64,000 nt of DNA, taken from NCBI RefSeq assembly GCF_004346225.1, contig NZ_SMAJ01000004.1:124001-188000 (forward strand). Reading direction: 5' to 3'. Position 1 is the stretch's first letter. The number at the start of each line of letters is the position of its first letter. Below, one piece after another: positions 16,561 to 25,926 of this stretch. The DNA comes from Paralcaligenes ureilyticus. GTDB taxonomy: Bacteria; Pseudomonadota; Gammaproteobacteria; Burkholderiales; Burkholderiaceae_B. The translations under genes were made by a program, and so were the position numbers. Below the pieces are notes generated by a model. The model saw only the letters and a program-made list of their open reading frames with translations. It was not told where the DNA came from and searched no databases.

Positions 16561-17763
16561 ATGCTCAATGCTTATTTGTACGGTGGTATCCGAACCGCTT
16601 TTGGTAAACGAGGCGGCGGCTTGGCGCATATCCGGCCAGATGATCTTTTGGCCGTGGCGTTCAAAAGCTTGATGGGGTCGACCGGTATCGATCCGGCAAT
16701 GCTGGAAGACGTCATCATAGGGTGCGCCAATCAGGCGGGCGAAGATAGCCGCACGGTGGCGCGCCAGGCCAGTTTGCTGGCGGGTTTGCCGATTGAGTTG
16801 GGCGGCACGGTGATCAATCGCAATTGCGGCAGCGGCCTTGGCGCCATTGCCGGCGCGGCGCACATGATCACCGCGGGCGAAGGCGAAATGATTTTGGCCG
16901 GTGGTGTCGAAAGCATGAGCCGTGGGCCTTTTGTCATGGCCAAGGCCGAAGCGGCATTCAGCCGTGAAATGCGGATATTTGATTCCGCCGTGGGTGCGCG
17001 CTTTCCGAATCCGAAAATTGAAAAGGCCTTTGGCAGTGATTCCATGCCTCAGACCGCGGACAATCTGGCGGTTGAATATGCGCTGACCCGCGAGCAGGTC
17101 GACACCTTCGCCGCGGCGTCGCAAGAAAAATACGCAACCGCGCTGGCCGCGGGTTTTTTCGAGGGCGAGATCTGCGCGGTCACTGTACCGGGTAGGAAAA
17201 AAGGCGAGACCCTTGATATCGACCGGGACGAGCAGCCCCGGGCGCAAACGACGGTGGCGTCTCTGTCCGGCCTGCGTGCCCTGAATGCGGGTGGCGTCAC
17301 CACGGCGGCCAGCTCGTCCAGTATCAACGACGGCGCCGTGGCGATGCTGATCGGAAGCTCTGCCGCCGGTGAGCGTGCCGGCCTCAAGCCCATGGCGCGT
17401 ATTCTGGCGTCTGCCGTGGTTGGGGTGGCGCCGCGCCTGATGGGCATCGGCCCGGTGCCGGCGTCGCAGAAAGTGTTGGCGCGTGCCGGGCTTGCATTAA
17501 GCGATATGGACGTGATTGAAATCAACGAAGCCTTTTCGGCCCAGGCGCTGGCCTGCATCAAAGGGCTGGGGCTGAAGCTTGACGATGCGCGGGTCAATCG
17601 CAATGGCGGCGCTATTGCGATCGGGCATCCGTTGGGTGCATCGGGCCCGCGCATTTTACTGACGGCCGCACGCCAGCTGCAAAAAAACGGCGGGCGCTAC
17701 GCACTGGCCACGATGTGCATCGGCATGGGCCAGGGTATTGCCGTGGTGATCGAACGTCTATGA
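16561..17763 (+). CDS. Acetyl-CoA acetyltransferase / thiolase
   Basis: A 400-residue thiolase with the nucleophilic Cys in [11 protein letters not shown] (about residue 88), the His of [10 protein letters not shown] (about 355) and the second Cys in MCIGMGQG (about 387). The start [19 protein letters not shown] is typical of PaaJ/PcaF-like and AtoB-like enzymes. In this operon it most likely cleaves acetoacetyl-CoA to two acetyl-CoA. Its stop overlaps the next start (ATGA). Confidence 0.92.
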   Translation: MLNAYLYGGIRTAFGKRGGGLAHIRPDDLLAVAFKSLMGSTGIDPAMLEDVIIGCANQAGEDSRTVARQASLLAGLPIELGGTVINRNCGSGLGAIAGAAHMITAGEGEMILAGGVESMSRGPFVMAKAEAAFSREMRIFDSAVGARFPNPKIEKAFGSDSMPQTADNLAVEYALTREQVDTFAAASQEKYATALAAGFFEGEICAVTVPGRKKGETLDIDRDEQPRAQTTVASLSGLRALNAGGVTTAASSSSINDGAVAMLIGSSAAGERAGLKPMARILASAVVGVAPRLMGIGPVPASQKVLARAGLALSDMDVIEINEAFSAQALACIKGLGLKLDDARVNRNGGAIAIGHPLGASGPRILLTAARQLQKNGGRYALATMCIGMGQGIAVVIERL

Positions 17764-18998
17764 CAGCGCCCGTCCAGGAACAATACAGCACACCCTCCGC
17801 CGAGCAATTGCGCAAGGCCGGCATGGTGGGCGGCCAGTTTGACTGGCAGGACGCCCTGCGCCTGGACGATTTGCTGACCGAGGAAGAGCGCATGGTGCGC
17901 GATAGCGCGCGCCAGTATGCCGAAGAAAAACTGGCGCCGCGAATTATCCAGGCCAATCGTACAGAAAGTTTCGATGTGAGCGTCATGCGCGAAATGGGCG
18001 AGCTGGGTTTTCTGGGCGCAACCATTGAGGGTTTTGGCTGTGCGGGCATTGGTTATGTCTCGTATGGTTTGATTTCGCGTGAATTTGAACGCATCGATAC
18101 GAGCTTTCGTTCCGCCCTGGGTGTGCAAACCACCTTGTCGATGACACCCATCTACCTGTTCGGAAGCCAGGAGCAGCGCGTGCGCTATTTGCCGCGCATG
18201 GCGACAGCCGAGCTGCTCGGTTGCTTTGGCCTGACCGAGCCGGATCATGGCTCGGATCCGGGCGGCATGAAAAGCCGTGCGCGCAAAGTCGACGGCGGTT
18301 ATTGCTTAAGTGGCGTCAAAACCTGGATTAGCCACGCGTCCATTGCCGACATCATGGTGGTATGGGCCAAGGACGATGCCGGCGTGGTTCGCGGCTTTAT
18401 TCTCGAGCGGGGGATGAAGGGGCTGGAGACGGCCAAGATCGAAGGCAAGTTTTCGGTGCGCGCGTCGCCGACCGGGCAAATCTTCATGGATGAGGTATTT
18501 GTTCCCGACGAGCAAATGCTGCCCGGCGCCGCCGGCCTGAAAGCGCCGTTTTCATGCCTGAACAATGCCCGGTTCGGCATCTGCTGGGGCGCGATGGGCG
18601 CAGCGGAATTCTGCTGGCAGGCGGCGCGCCGGTACACCATGGAACGCACGCAGTTCGGCCGCCCGCTTGCCGCAAACCAGCTGGTGCAAAAAAAGCTTGC
18701 CGACATGCAAACCGAAATCACCCTGGGCCTGTTGGCCACGCTGCGTGTCAGCCGCCTGCGCGATGCGGGCATGGCGACGCCCGAAATGCTTTCGCTGCTC
18801 AAGCGCAATTGCGCGGGCAAGGCCCTGGAGATTGCACGCATGGCGCGCGATATGCACGGGGGCAACGGCATTGCCGATGAATATCACGTGATACGGCACT
18901 TGATGAATCTGGAAACAGTCAATACGCTTGAGGGCACGCATGATATCCATGCTTTGGTTCTGGGCCGGGCGCAAACCGGCATATCGGCATTTAATTAG
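17760..18998 (+). CDS. gcdH: Glutaryl-CoA dehydrogenase
   Basis: A 412-residue acyl-CoA dehydrogenase with glutaryl-CoA dehydrogenase features: the N-terminal [17 protein letters not shown], the Arg of [14 protein letters not shown] that binds the distal carboxylate, [16 protein letters not shown], and the catalytic Glu in [19 protein letters not shown] near the C-terminus. It oxidises and decarboxylates glutaryl-CoA to crotonyl-CoA, passing electrons to ETF. It starts inside the thiolase stop codon. Confidence 0.9.
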   Translation: MTAPVQEQYSTPSAEQLRKAGMVGGQFDWQDALRLDDLLTEEERMVRDSARQYAEEKLAPRIIQANRTESFDVSVMREMGELGFLGATIEGFGCAGIGYVSYGLISREFERIDTSFRSALGVQTTLSMTPIYLFGSQEQRVRYLPRMATAELLGCFGLTEPDHGSDPGGMKSRARKVDGGYCLSGVKTWISHASIADIMVVWAKDDAGVVRGFILERGMKGLETAKIEGKFSVRASPTGQIFMDEVFVPDEQMLPGAAGLKAPFSCLNNARFGICWGAMGAAEFCWQAARRYTMERTQFGRPLAANQLVQKKLADMQTEITLGLLATLRVSRLRDAGMATPEMLSLLKRNCAGKALEIARMARDMHGGNGIADEYHVIRHLMNLETVNTLEGTHDIHALVLGRAQTGISAFN

Positions 18999-19017
18999 TT
19001 GAAACAGCTGGGCGGGT

Positions 19018-21195
19018 ATGACAGACATGAACCGTGTTTTAGCCTTAACCCCAAATGATCAGGCGCTTGACGCAATGCTGGCGCCGCGTTCGATCGCCAT
19101 TTTGGGTGCGTCCGCGCAGTTGTCGAAAATCAATGGCAGGCCGCTCAAGTTTCTTCTTGAGAAGGGCTATGCCGGGACCATCTATCCCGTCAATCCCAAA
19201 TATCCGCAGATCGCCGGCTTGACCTGTTACCCCAACGTAGAGGCTTTGCCGACGATTCCCGACCTGGCCGTTGTTGTGGTGCCTGCCAATGATGTCTGTC
19301 CGGTCATCGAGGCGCTGGGCCGAAAAGGCGTGCGCGCCGCGGTGGTCTTTAGCTCGGGCTTTGGTGAAATGGGTGCGGCAGGTAAAGAACGCGAGGCGGC
19401 GTTGCTCGCAATGGCACGTGCAAATGGGGTACGGATTTGCGGGCCCAATTGCCTGGGCCTGATCAATGCGTTCGACAAGGTGTACGCCACCTTCAGTCAG
19501 TATGCCGATGGCGATACCGCGCCGGGTCCGGTGGGCTTTGTCACCCAGTCGGGCGCCTTCGGTACGGCGATTGCGGCCCTGGCGCGCCGGCGTGGCTTAG
19601 GGCTAGGGTATTTCGTGAACACCGGCAACGAAATGGATGTGGGTTTCGCCGACATCATGTCCCGGGTCGTGGATGACCCTCGCATCAAGGTGGCGGCGGG
19701 CTATCTGGAAGGCATCAAGGACGGCCCGGGGCTTGTGGAGCTTGCCGACCATTGCCGGCGGATCGACAAACCGCTGGTCCTGACCAAGGTAGGCCGGCTG
19801 GGCGCCGGTGTGCGGGCGGCGGCGTCGCATACCGGTTCGCTCGCGGTTGAAGATGATTTGTTCGATGCGGTTGCACGCCAGTACGGCATTGTGCGCGCGC
19901 GCAACGAAGAGCAAATGCTGGATATTCTCGAGGCCTTTGTCTACACCGCGCCGCCCGCTGGAGGCCGCCTGGGCATTGTGACCCAGTCTGGCGGTGCGGG
20001 CGTGATGATGGCGGACCGCGCCGAGGAAGTCGGGTTGACCGTGCCGCGCCTGAGCGCTCAAACCGAGGCGGAGCTTTGCAAAATCGTACCCGGATTCGGC
20101 GCCAGCGCCAACCCGGTGGACGTGACAGGGCAGTTCGTCGCAGAGCCGGCGATTTTGCGTAATTCAGTGCTGACACTGCTCGCCGACCCGGGAATCGATA
20201 TCGGCATAGTCTGGCTGCAGCTGATGGCCGCACACGTGGACTTGCTGGTTACGTTATTTACCGATCTGAAAAAAAGCAGCACCAAGCCATTTATTGTGTG
20301 TTGGGTTGCCGCGCCGCAAGAGGCGGTCGAGGGTCTGCATCGCGCCGGCATCGCGGTGTTGCGGGGTGCGGAACCTGCCGTGGATGCGGCCGCCGCGCTG
20401 GTGCGTCATGCCGCGGCGCGACGTGCCTGGCTGGCCGCCAAGCCCGATGCGGTGCCGATCGCCGACACCGGCTCCGTAGCCAAAAGGCCGGCCCCGCGGG
20501 CGGGTGGCCCGCCGTGGGCCGGCGTGGTCCCCACACTGCAAGCAGTGCAATGGCTGGCCGCTGCTGGGGTACCAATGGCCGATGTTGAGCTGGCCGAATC
20601 GGAAGACGGTGCCGTGTCTGCATGGCAGCGTTTTGGGGGACCCGTCGCATTAAAAATTGAATCGCCCGCCATCACGCACAAGACAGAGGCCGGTGGCGTG
20701 CGGCTTAATCTCAAAGACGAAGCGGCCGTGCGTCAGGCCTATCGGGAGATTATCCAGAGTGCGCGCAAATACGACCCGCAGGCAACGCTGACAGGCGTGA
20801 TGGTGCAGCCGATGGCCACCGGCGATATTGAACTGGTGGTCGGCGTCAAGCGGGATCCAACCTTCGGCATGATGGTGATGCTTGGCATGGGTGGAATTCT
20901 TGTCGAAGTCTTGCGCGATGTGGTGTGGCGGCAAGCGCCATTTGGCGTTGACGAGGCCCGCCGCATGCTTGATGAATTGCGCATGCGCGCCGTTTTCGAT
21001 GGCGTACGCGGCAGGCCGCCCGTCGACAAGCACATTCTGGCCGTGTTGTTGTCCCGCGTGGCGTACTTCGCCGACGCGATGAAAGAACACTTGCTGGAAC
21101 TGGATCTTAATCCGGTCCTGATCGGTGAGAAGGGGGTTGTGGCGGTTGATTGCGTCATGGTTTTAATGGGACAGCGCCATTCCGCTGTAGTGTAA
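19018..21195 (+). CDS. ADP-forming acyl-CoA synthetase (fused alpha-beta type)
   Basis: A 725-residue protein: CoA-binding domain (about residues 15-150; SIAILGASAQ, GPNCLGLIN), succinyl-CoA-ligase-like flavodoxin domain (about 160-460; VTQSGAFGTA, ASHTGSLAVEDDLFDAV with the probable phospho-His, TQSGGAGVMMAD), and an ATP-grasp domain (about 490-715; PVALKIESPAITHKTEAGG, GMGGILVEVL). Such enzymes make acyl-CoA with ATP giving ADP and phosphate. Operon context suggests glutarate as substrate, in place of the more common CoA transferase. That substrate is an inference. Confidence 0.85.
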   Translation: MTDMNRVLALTPNDQALDAMLAPRSIAILGASAQLSKINGRPLKFLLEKGYAGTIYPVNPKYPQIAGLTCYPNVEALPTIPDLAVVVVPANDVCPVIEALGRKGVRAAVVFSSGFGEMGAAGKEREAALLAMARANGVRICGPNCLGLINAFDKVYATFSQYADGDTAPGPVGFVTQSGAFGTAIAALARRRGLGLGYFVNTGNEMDVGFADIMSRVVDDPRIKVAAGYLEGIKDGPGLVELADHCRRIDKPLVLTKVGRLGAGVRAAASHTGSLAVEDDLFDAVARQYGIVRARNEEQMLDILEAFVYTAPPAGGRLGIVTQSGGAGVMMADRAEEVGLTVPRLSAQTEAELCKIVPGFGASANPVDVTGQFVAEPAILRNSVLTLLADPGIDIGIVWLQLMAAHVDLLVTLFTDLKKSSTKPFIVCWVAAPQEAVEGLHRAGIAVLRGAEPAVDAAAALVRHAAARRAWLAAKPDAVPIADTGSVAKRPAPRAGGPPWAGVVPTLQAVQWLAAAGVPMADVELAESEDGAVSAWQRFGGPVALKIESPAITHKTEAGGVRLNLKDEAAVRQAYREIIQSARKYDPQATLTGVMVQPMATGDIELVVGVKRDPTFGMMVMLGMGGILVEVLRDVVWRQAPFGVDEARRMLDELRMRAVFDGVRGRPPVDKHILAVLLSRVAYFADAMKEHLLELDLNPVLIGEKGVVAVDCVMVLMGQRHSAVV

Positions 21196-21269
21196 ACGAG
21201 GCACGAGCTTGAATATATAAATAGATCTGCGGGCGAAGAGCTCGTGCCGGTTCTACAGGAGGTGACAAA

Positions 21270-22277
21270 ATGCATTTCATTTTAAAAACGATATTCGCTG
21301 TTGGTGTGGCTGTTTCAACCGTGGGAATGACCGGAGTGGCGGTTGCGCAGTCAGGCTCGTATCCCGATCATCCCGTCACGCTCATCGCACCTTACAGCGC
21401 AGGGGGCGACTCCGACCTCGCGGCACGGGCGTTTGCCGCCTACGCCTACAAGGCCCTGGGGCAAACCATCGTCGTGGTCAATCGGCCCGGAGCCAGCGGG
21501 ATTATCGGCTCCGATCAGGTGCGCCAGGCCGCGCCCGACGGCTATACCATTTTGCTCGCCCGCCCGGGCTCGCAATCCATTCTGCCGGCATTGGCGCCGA
21601 CCACGACGAAATACAAATGGGATGACTTCACCTTTATCGGCTTGCTCGAGCTCAACCCGTACGGTTGCGCGGTGCGTGCCGACTCACCTTATAAAACGTA
21701 TGCCGATCTGGTCAAAGCACTGAAAACCAACGCTGGCAAGCTCAATTACGCCAGTGCCGGCGTCGCCACGACCAATGACATGGGTCCGCGCCTGTTGTTC
21801 AGCCTTCTGAATCTGGGCGATAAAATACCGCAGCAGATTCCCTACAAGGGTTCAGGCGATGCAACAGCCGCCTTGCTTGGCGGACACGTCGATTTTTCCT
21901 GCGCCAGCATCGGCACCATGCTGGGTATGGTCAAAGCCGGCAAGTTGCGCGTACTGCTGGTCACCACGCCTACCCGCTACAAAGATTTGCCCGATGTCCC
22001 GACGGCAGCCGAACTGGGAATACCCAAGCTGGGCCAGGTCATTGGCTGGAGCGGCATCTATGCGCCACGCGGAACCCCCAAGCCGATCGTCGATAAATTG
22101 GTCCACGCGTTGCTAAGTTTGAAAAAATCGCCGGGCTGGAACAATGCGACCGAAAAGGTAGGCTCGATTCCCTACATACAAGGCCCCAAGGAAACCGCCA
22201 AATTTGCCAAGGATCAGTACGAAACCTATTTGCACCTGGGTAAAACACTGAACATCATCGATAAGATATTCAAGTAG
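21270..22277 (+). CDS. Bug-type TTT substrate-binding protein
   Basis: A 335-residue secreted protein: signal peptide about residues 1-26 (VAVAQ), then YPDHPVTLIAPYSAGGDSDLAARAFA, the classical Bug opening whose loops bind a carboxylate through water. No TctA or TctB gene is adjacent, as is usual for Bug receptors in Bordetella relatives. In this operon it probably captures glutarate or a related diacid. AGGAGGTGACAAA before ATG 21270 is a very strong ribosome binding site and fits high expression. Confidence 0.9.
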   Translation: MHFILKTIFAVGVAVSTVGMTGVAVAQSGSYPDHPVTLIAPYSAGGDSDLAARAFAAYAYKALGQTIVVVNRPGASGIIGSDQVRQAAPDGYTILLARPGSQSILPALAPTTTKYKWDDFTFIGLLELNPYGCAVRADSPYKTYADLVKALKTNAGKLNYASAGVATTNDMGPRLLFSLLNLGDKIPQQIPYKGSGDATAALLGGHVDFSCASIGTMLGMVKAGKLRVLLVTTPTRYKDLPDVPTAAELGIPKLGQVIGWSGIYAPRGTPKPIVDKLVHALLSLKKSPGWNNATEKVGSIPYIQGPKETAKFAKDQYETYLHLGKTLNIIDKIFK

Positions 22278-22307
22278 GCGTTTTCAACTCTTTCTCGACG
22301 GAGCCCC

Positions 22308-23081
22308 ATGATGCAAACAGTCCTGCTGGAAAGGCCGCTCGAACATATCGCGCTTTTGCGGCTAAATCGCCCCGAGGCCAAAAATGCGCTCAATACCGGC
22401 CTCAGAAGCCGGCTGGCCGAGCATTTCCAGCAACTGGGGGATGACCCGACGGTACGTTGCATTGTCCTGACAGGCAATTCCAGCGTGTTTGCTGCCGGGG
22501 CCGACCTGAAGGAAATTGCCGATGCCGATCCCATCAACATGATGCAGCGGCGCATCCTGTACTTCTGGAAAGTGATAGCCGGTTGCCCAAAGCCGGTCAT
22601 CGCAGCGGTCAACGGCCCCGCGCTGGGCGGCGGATGCGAACTGGCCCTGCACGCCGACATTATCATCGCCGGAGAAAACGCCAGGTTCGGGCAACCCGAA
22701 GTCTGCGTGGGCGTCATGGCGGGCGGCGGCGGCACGCAGCGATTGGTGCGTGCCATAGGAAAATACCGTGCCATGAAAATGCTCCTCACCGGCGAACTGG
22801 TCAGCGCCAAGGAGGCCCTGGAAATGGGCTTCATCAGCATGGTCGTGGCCGACGACGAAGTGCTCGATACCGCCCTCAAAATGGCAGCGCGAATCGCCAC
22901 CATGCCACCGTTGGCCATCATGCAAACCAAGGAAGTCGTCCTCGCCGGGGCCGACGTTTCGCTCGACACCGGCCTCATGCTGGAGCGCAAGGCGTTCGAA
23001 TTACTGTTCGCCTCGCGGGATCAGAAAGAAGGGATGGCGGCGTTTATAGAAAAGAGAAAGCCGGTGTTTGAGGGGCGTTGA
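22308..23081 (+). CDS. Enoyl-CoA hydratase/isomerase (crotonase family)
   Basis: A 257-residue crotonase with the oxyanion-hole segments FAAGADLKEIAD (about 64-75) and ALGGGCELALHADIIIAGENARFGQPEV (given here as ALGGGCELALHADIIIAG then FGQPEV), the latter carrying the catalytic Glu region. PaaF-like. It would hydrate crotonyl-CoA from GcdH to 3-hydroxybutyryl-CoA for the dehydrogenase at the operon start. ATG 22308 or the adjacent ATG 22311 may be used. Confidence 0.9.
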   Translation: MMQTVLLERPLEHIALLRLNRPEAKNALNTGLRSRLAEHFQQLGDDPTVRCIVLTGNSSVFAAGADLKEIADADPINMMQRRILYFWKVIAGCPKPVIAAVNGPALGGGCELALHADIIIAGENARFGQPEVCVGVMAGGGGTQRLVRAIGKYRAMKMLLTGELVSAKEALEMGFISMVVADDEVLDTALKMAARIATMPPLAIMQTKEVVLAGADVSLDTGLMLERKAFELLFASRDQKEGMAAFIEKRKPVFEGR

Positions 23082-23114
23082 TCCGCCGCTACAAAAACAA
23101 CATATCCGTTGCTT

Positions 23115-23201
23115 GTAGCGGCAGCCCTTGTGGCTGCCAAAATCGTTGATAACCAAGGCGGTATTTTAGAACGCCATGGCACCCACAAGGGGTGCCGCTA
23201 C
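23115..23201. repeat. Pair of REP-like elements, head to head
   Basis: A forward copy (23115-23139, stem GGCAGCC) and an inverted copy (23177-23201, stem GGCACCC) follow the hydratase gene. They open a 530-base non-coding stretch (23082-23611) that also holds a large nested palindrome and a third, isolated copy. Confidence 0.85.
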
Positions 23202-23239
23202 ATTAATGACGACCTCATCATCACTCACCAATCGAGCGT

Positions 23240-23360
23240 CGTGGGCGGTTAAGGTGGGGCGGGCGACTTGGGCACGCCCCGAAGCCGGCCCTGCCCGCGG
23301 GGAGTCATGGCGCAGCCATGACCGTGCCCGTCGGAGCCCGACCCGCCTTAACCGCCCACG
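23240..23360. repeat. Large nested palindrome with predicted cloverleaf-like fold
   Basis: Outer arms of 25 nt (23240-23264 and 23336-23360) pair with only two mismatches around GTGGGCGGTTAAGG and CCTTAACCGCCCAC. Inside, GGGCACG (23270-23276) pairs with CGTGCCC (23323-23329). Within that lie two hairpins: CCCCG/CGGGG (23277-23302) and GTCATGGC-GCA-GCCATGAC (23304-23322). The result is a stem with two side hairpins. It is GC-rich and non-coding, and unlike the REP family around it. Function unknown; it could be a mobile structured element or a strong bidirectional terminator. Confidence 0.7.
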
Positions 23361-23422
23361 GCGCGGGGCAAGAAGGTTCTATGCCGTATAGGGTGTATAA
23401 AAAGAATGCTACCTGCAGCGAA

Positions 23423-23447
23423 TGCCACCCACAAGGGGTGGCGCTAC
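23423..23447 (-). repeat. REP-like element (GCCACCC stem)
   Basis: A single inverted copy, GTAGC on the minus strand followed by stem GCCACCC/GGGTGGC and the CTTGT loop. It lies 165 bases before the iron-sulfur subunit gene. Confidence 0.85.
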
Positions 23448-23611
23448 ACACTAAAGAAATAATTTATCTCAAACAAACAAATACTAGCTTTCTCTTTTGG
23501 ATCGCAAGGCTAATAATATAGGTCTATCAGGTACCTTTTCACTCACAAACCATGCGTTCGATAAGGCGTGATCGCGGCCTCAACCATACGCCAAAAATCG
23601 GGAAAAACCTT

Positions 23612-24328
23612 ATGACTGAAAACCTCAAAGTGAAGGTTTGGCGCGGCAAAGAGCACGGCAGCTTTACCACCTACGACGTACCCCGCCGCCAAAGCCAAAC
23701 CGTCCTCGACGTAGTCACCTACATCCAGCGCCACCTCGACCACACCCTTAGCTACCGTTACGCCTGTCGTGTCGGAATGTGCGGATCCTGCGCCATGACC
23801 GTCAACGGCGTCGCGCGGTGGACCTGTCGAACCCACGTCGCCAAAGTCATCAAGAACGATCAGCTCGAAGTCGCGCCGCTGGCTAACCTGCCCATCGTCA
23901 AAGACCTCGCCGCCGACATGACCGAATTCTTCGATAAATGGGCGCGTGCCAAAGGCCAATTCAAAGGCGACAAAACCCGGCACGATGACTTCGCCGTCGT
24001 CGATCCCGCGTCCAAAGAACGGCTCGCCGCCGACGCCGGCATGGAATGCATCGGTTGCGGCGTCTGTTATTCGTCTTGCGACGTGGTGTCCTGGCGGCCC
24101 GACTTTCTGGGCCCGGCGGCGCTCAATCGGGCCTGGACGCTGGTCAACGATGTGCGCGACGTTCAGCAGCACGAACGTTTGGAGGCTGTAGCGGGCGATG
24201 CCGGCTGTCACTCCTGCCACACCCAGGGTTCGTGTACCGAGCGGTGTCCCAAAGGGCTCTCGCCCACATTCAGCATTGCCGGCCTGAAGCGGACCACCGC
24301 TCGGGCGGCGATCGGAGGCGACCTATGA
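23612..24328 (+). CDS. Succinate dehydrogenase/fumarate reductase-like iron-sulfur subunit
   Basis: A 238-residue protein from ATG 23612. It has the plant-type [2Fe-2S] Cys set (CRVGMCGSC then WTC), the [4Fe-4S] set CIGCGVCYSSC, and the third-cluster set CHSC...CTERCPKGLSPT. This three-cluster layout is the electron wire of SdhB/FrdB. The gene order (B, two anchors, two fumarase genes, A) differs from normal sdhCDAB, so this is a second, specialised complex. The stop overlaps the next start (ATGA). Confidence 0.87.
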   Translation: MTENLKVKVWRGKEHGSFTTYDVPRRQSQTVLDVVTYIQRHLDHTLSYRYACRVGMCGSCAMTVNGVARWTCRTHVAKVIKNDQLEVAPLANLPIVKDLAADMTEFFDKWARAKGQFKGDKTRHDDFAVVDPASKERLAADAGMECIGCGVCYSSCDVVSWRPDFLGPAALNRAWTLVNDVRDVQQHERLEAVAGDAGCHSCHTQGSCTERCPKGLSPTFSIAGLKRTTARAAIGGDL

Positions 24329-24669
24329 GTCTGGTTTCACAGCAAGCCAAACGCTGGTATTGGCAACGCATCAGCGCAATGGTTCTGGCCATTTGCGTGA
24401 TGGTGCATATCGCCGTCATGATTTACGCGGTGCGCGGCGGCCTGACCGCAGCCGAAATCCTCGGGCGCACGCATGGCAGTATATGGGTTGGCCTGTTTTA
24501 TGGCGTCTTTGTCGTTGCCTGTGCCGTGCATGTGCCCATTGGGCTGGCCAAGATCGCCGAAGAGTGGCTGCATTGGCGCCAATCCGCCGCAAACATCGCC
24601 GCCAATGTCTTTGGCGCCGCGATTCTGTTCATGGGTTTGCGTGCGGTTTACGCGTTGGTGGCATCATGA
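24325..24669 (+). CDS. Fumarate reductase/SDH-like membrane anchor subunit 1
   Basis: A 114-residue membrane protein with three predicted helices (about 14-35, 50-72, 85-108). His residues within or next to helices (VMVHIAVMI, CAVHVPIGLAKIAEE) are candidate heme b or quinone-site ligands. It overlaps both neighbours by ATGA. The HVPIGLAKI type of sequence resembles the FrdC/SdhC group. Identity as a cytochrome b-like anchor comes mainly from position and topology. Confidence 0.75.
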   Translation: MSLVSQQAKRWYWQRISAMVLAICVMVHIAVMIYAVRGGLTAAEILGRTHGSIWVGLFYGVFVVACAVHVPIGLAKIAEEWLHWRQSAANIAANVFGAAILFMGLRAVYALVAS

Positions 24670-25022
24670 AACGCACGAATGACTTCCGCGCCCGCAATCA
24701 TCCGGCCTATTGGGCGTTTTTGCTTCATCGCCTTTCGGGATTGGTTCTTGGGCTATTCCTGCCGCTGCATTTCTGGGCACTAAGCCTGGCCATACATGGC
24801 GAAGCGGCGCTCGATGGCTTTCTTAAACTCACCGACAACGCCTTCTTCAAGTTTAGCGAATGGGGGCTGGTGGTGTTGCTGTCGCTGCACATGATGGGCG
24901 GCCTGCGACTGTTGCTGATCGAATTTTCTTCCCAGCGTGGCCTGCGAAAAAATTGGATAGCCGGCGCGGGCGGCTTCAGTATTGCCGTTGGGCTGGCCTT
25001 TGCCCTGGCATTGATTGGATAA
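24666..25022 (+). CDS. Fumarate reductase/SDH-like membrane anchor subunit 2
   Basis: A 118-residue protein with three hydrophobic helices and the segment AFLLHRLSGLVLGLFLPLHF, which resembles the HRxSG quinone-binding motif of SdhC proteins. LSLHMMGGLRLLLIE gives a second His near a helix. With the preceding gene it would anchor the iron-sulfur and flavoprotein subunits and reduce quinone. Confidence 0.8.
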   Translation: MKRTNDFRARNHPAYWAFLLHRLSGLVLGLFLPLHFWALSLAIHGEAALDGFLKLTDNAFFKFSEWGLVVLLSLHMMGGLRLLLIEFSSQRGLRKNWIAGAGGFSIAVGLAFALALIG

Positions 25023-25048
25023 ATCTGGATCTCGCGAAGGAGATAAAC

Positions 25049-25924
25049 ATGAAAATTGATTTGCACGCCGTCGAAGAGGCGTCTAAAGAGCTGTACATAC
25101 GTGCTTTGAAAATGCTGCCGCCCGATATCAAGGAGGGGTTTGCCACCTTGGCGGGCGCCGAAACCGTGCCGGTTGCGAAGCGCGTTCTGGGCACCATGAT
25201 CACCAATATCAGCGTGGCCGAGCGCACCAACAACCTGCTGTGCCAGGACACGGGCGTGCCCGTCTACAAGGTTGCCATTGGCAATAATGTAGACGTCAAT
25301 GGCTATGCCTTGAAGCAGGCCATCCGAAAAGGTTGTGAGCGCGCCACCACCGAGCATCCGTTTCGTTCGTCGATTGTGCACCCGCTAACCCGCAAGAACG
25401 AAAACACCTCCTGCGGGATCGAGGTGCCTGTCATCACGATCGATTTCGTCGACCAGCCCGACTACTTGAAAATAACCATGATCCCCAAGGGGAGCGGCTC
25501 GGAAAACAATTCCTTCCTGAAAATGGCGATCCCGGCCGAAGGTATCGACGCTATCAAAACCTTTACCATCGACTGCGTGCTGGCCGCAGGTGGCAAGACC
25601 TGTCCGCCCACCATCGTGGGCGTGGGCATCGGCGGCAGTTCCGATTTGTGCATGGCCTTGGCCAAGCGCGCCGCGACGCGGGCATTGGGCACCCATTGCG
25701 CCGATCCGGATGGCGCCAGGCTCGAGCAGGAACTATCGGCGGCCGTCAACCAGTTGGGCGTGGGGCCGCAGGGCCTGGGAGGCGATGGGACCGCGTTTGC
25801 CGTGCATATCGAACTGGCGGCCACGCACATTACCCTGAATCCGGTAGCCGTCAATATGCAGTGCCACTCTGCCCGCCGGGCCACGGCTACGTTTACGCCC
25901 GCTGATATTGTTTACGGATATTAA
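25049..25924 (+). CDS. Class I fumarase-type hydro-lyase, alpha subunit
   Basis: A 291-residue protein beginning MKIDLHAVEEASKELY, with AAGGAGATAAAC as ribosome site. Cys residues in NLLCQDTGVPV, ENTSCGIEVPV and GGKTCPPTIVG fit the three ligands of the [4Fe-4S] cluster of the fumarase/tartrate dehydratase alpha subunit (TtdA-like). It works with the next gene. Substrate may be fumarate, mesaconate or tartrate; sequence alone does not decide. Confidence 0.88.
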   Translation: MKIDLHAVEEASKELYIRALKMLPPDIKEGFATLAGAETVPVAKRVLGTMITNISVAERTNNLLCQDTGVPVYKVAIGNNVDVNGYALKQAIRKGCERATTEHPFRSSIVHPLTRKNENTSCGIEVPVITIDFVDQPDYLKITMIPKGSGSENNSFLKMAIPAEGIDAIKTFTIDCVLAAGGKTCPPTIVGVGIGGSSDLCMALAKRAATRALGTHCADPDGARLEQELSAAVNQLGVGPQGLGGDGTAFAVHIELAATHITLNPVAVNMQCHSARRATATFTPADIVYGY

Positions 25925-25926
25925 TC

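Noticed and set aside
23318-23521. Small frame starting in the nested palindrome
   Set aside because: Its codons are formed by the palindrome and a REP copy; a structural element explains the sequence better.
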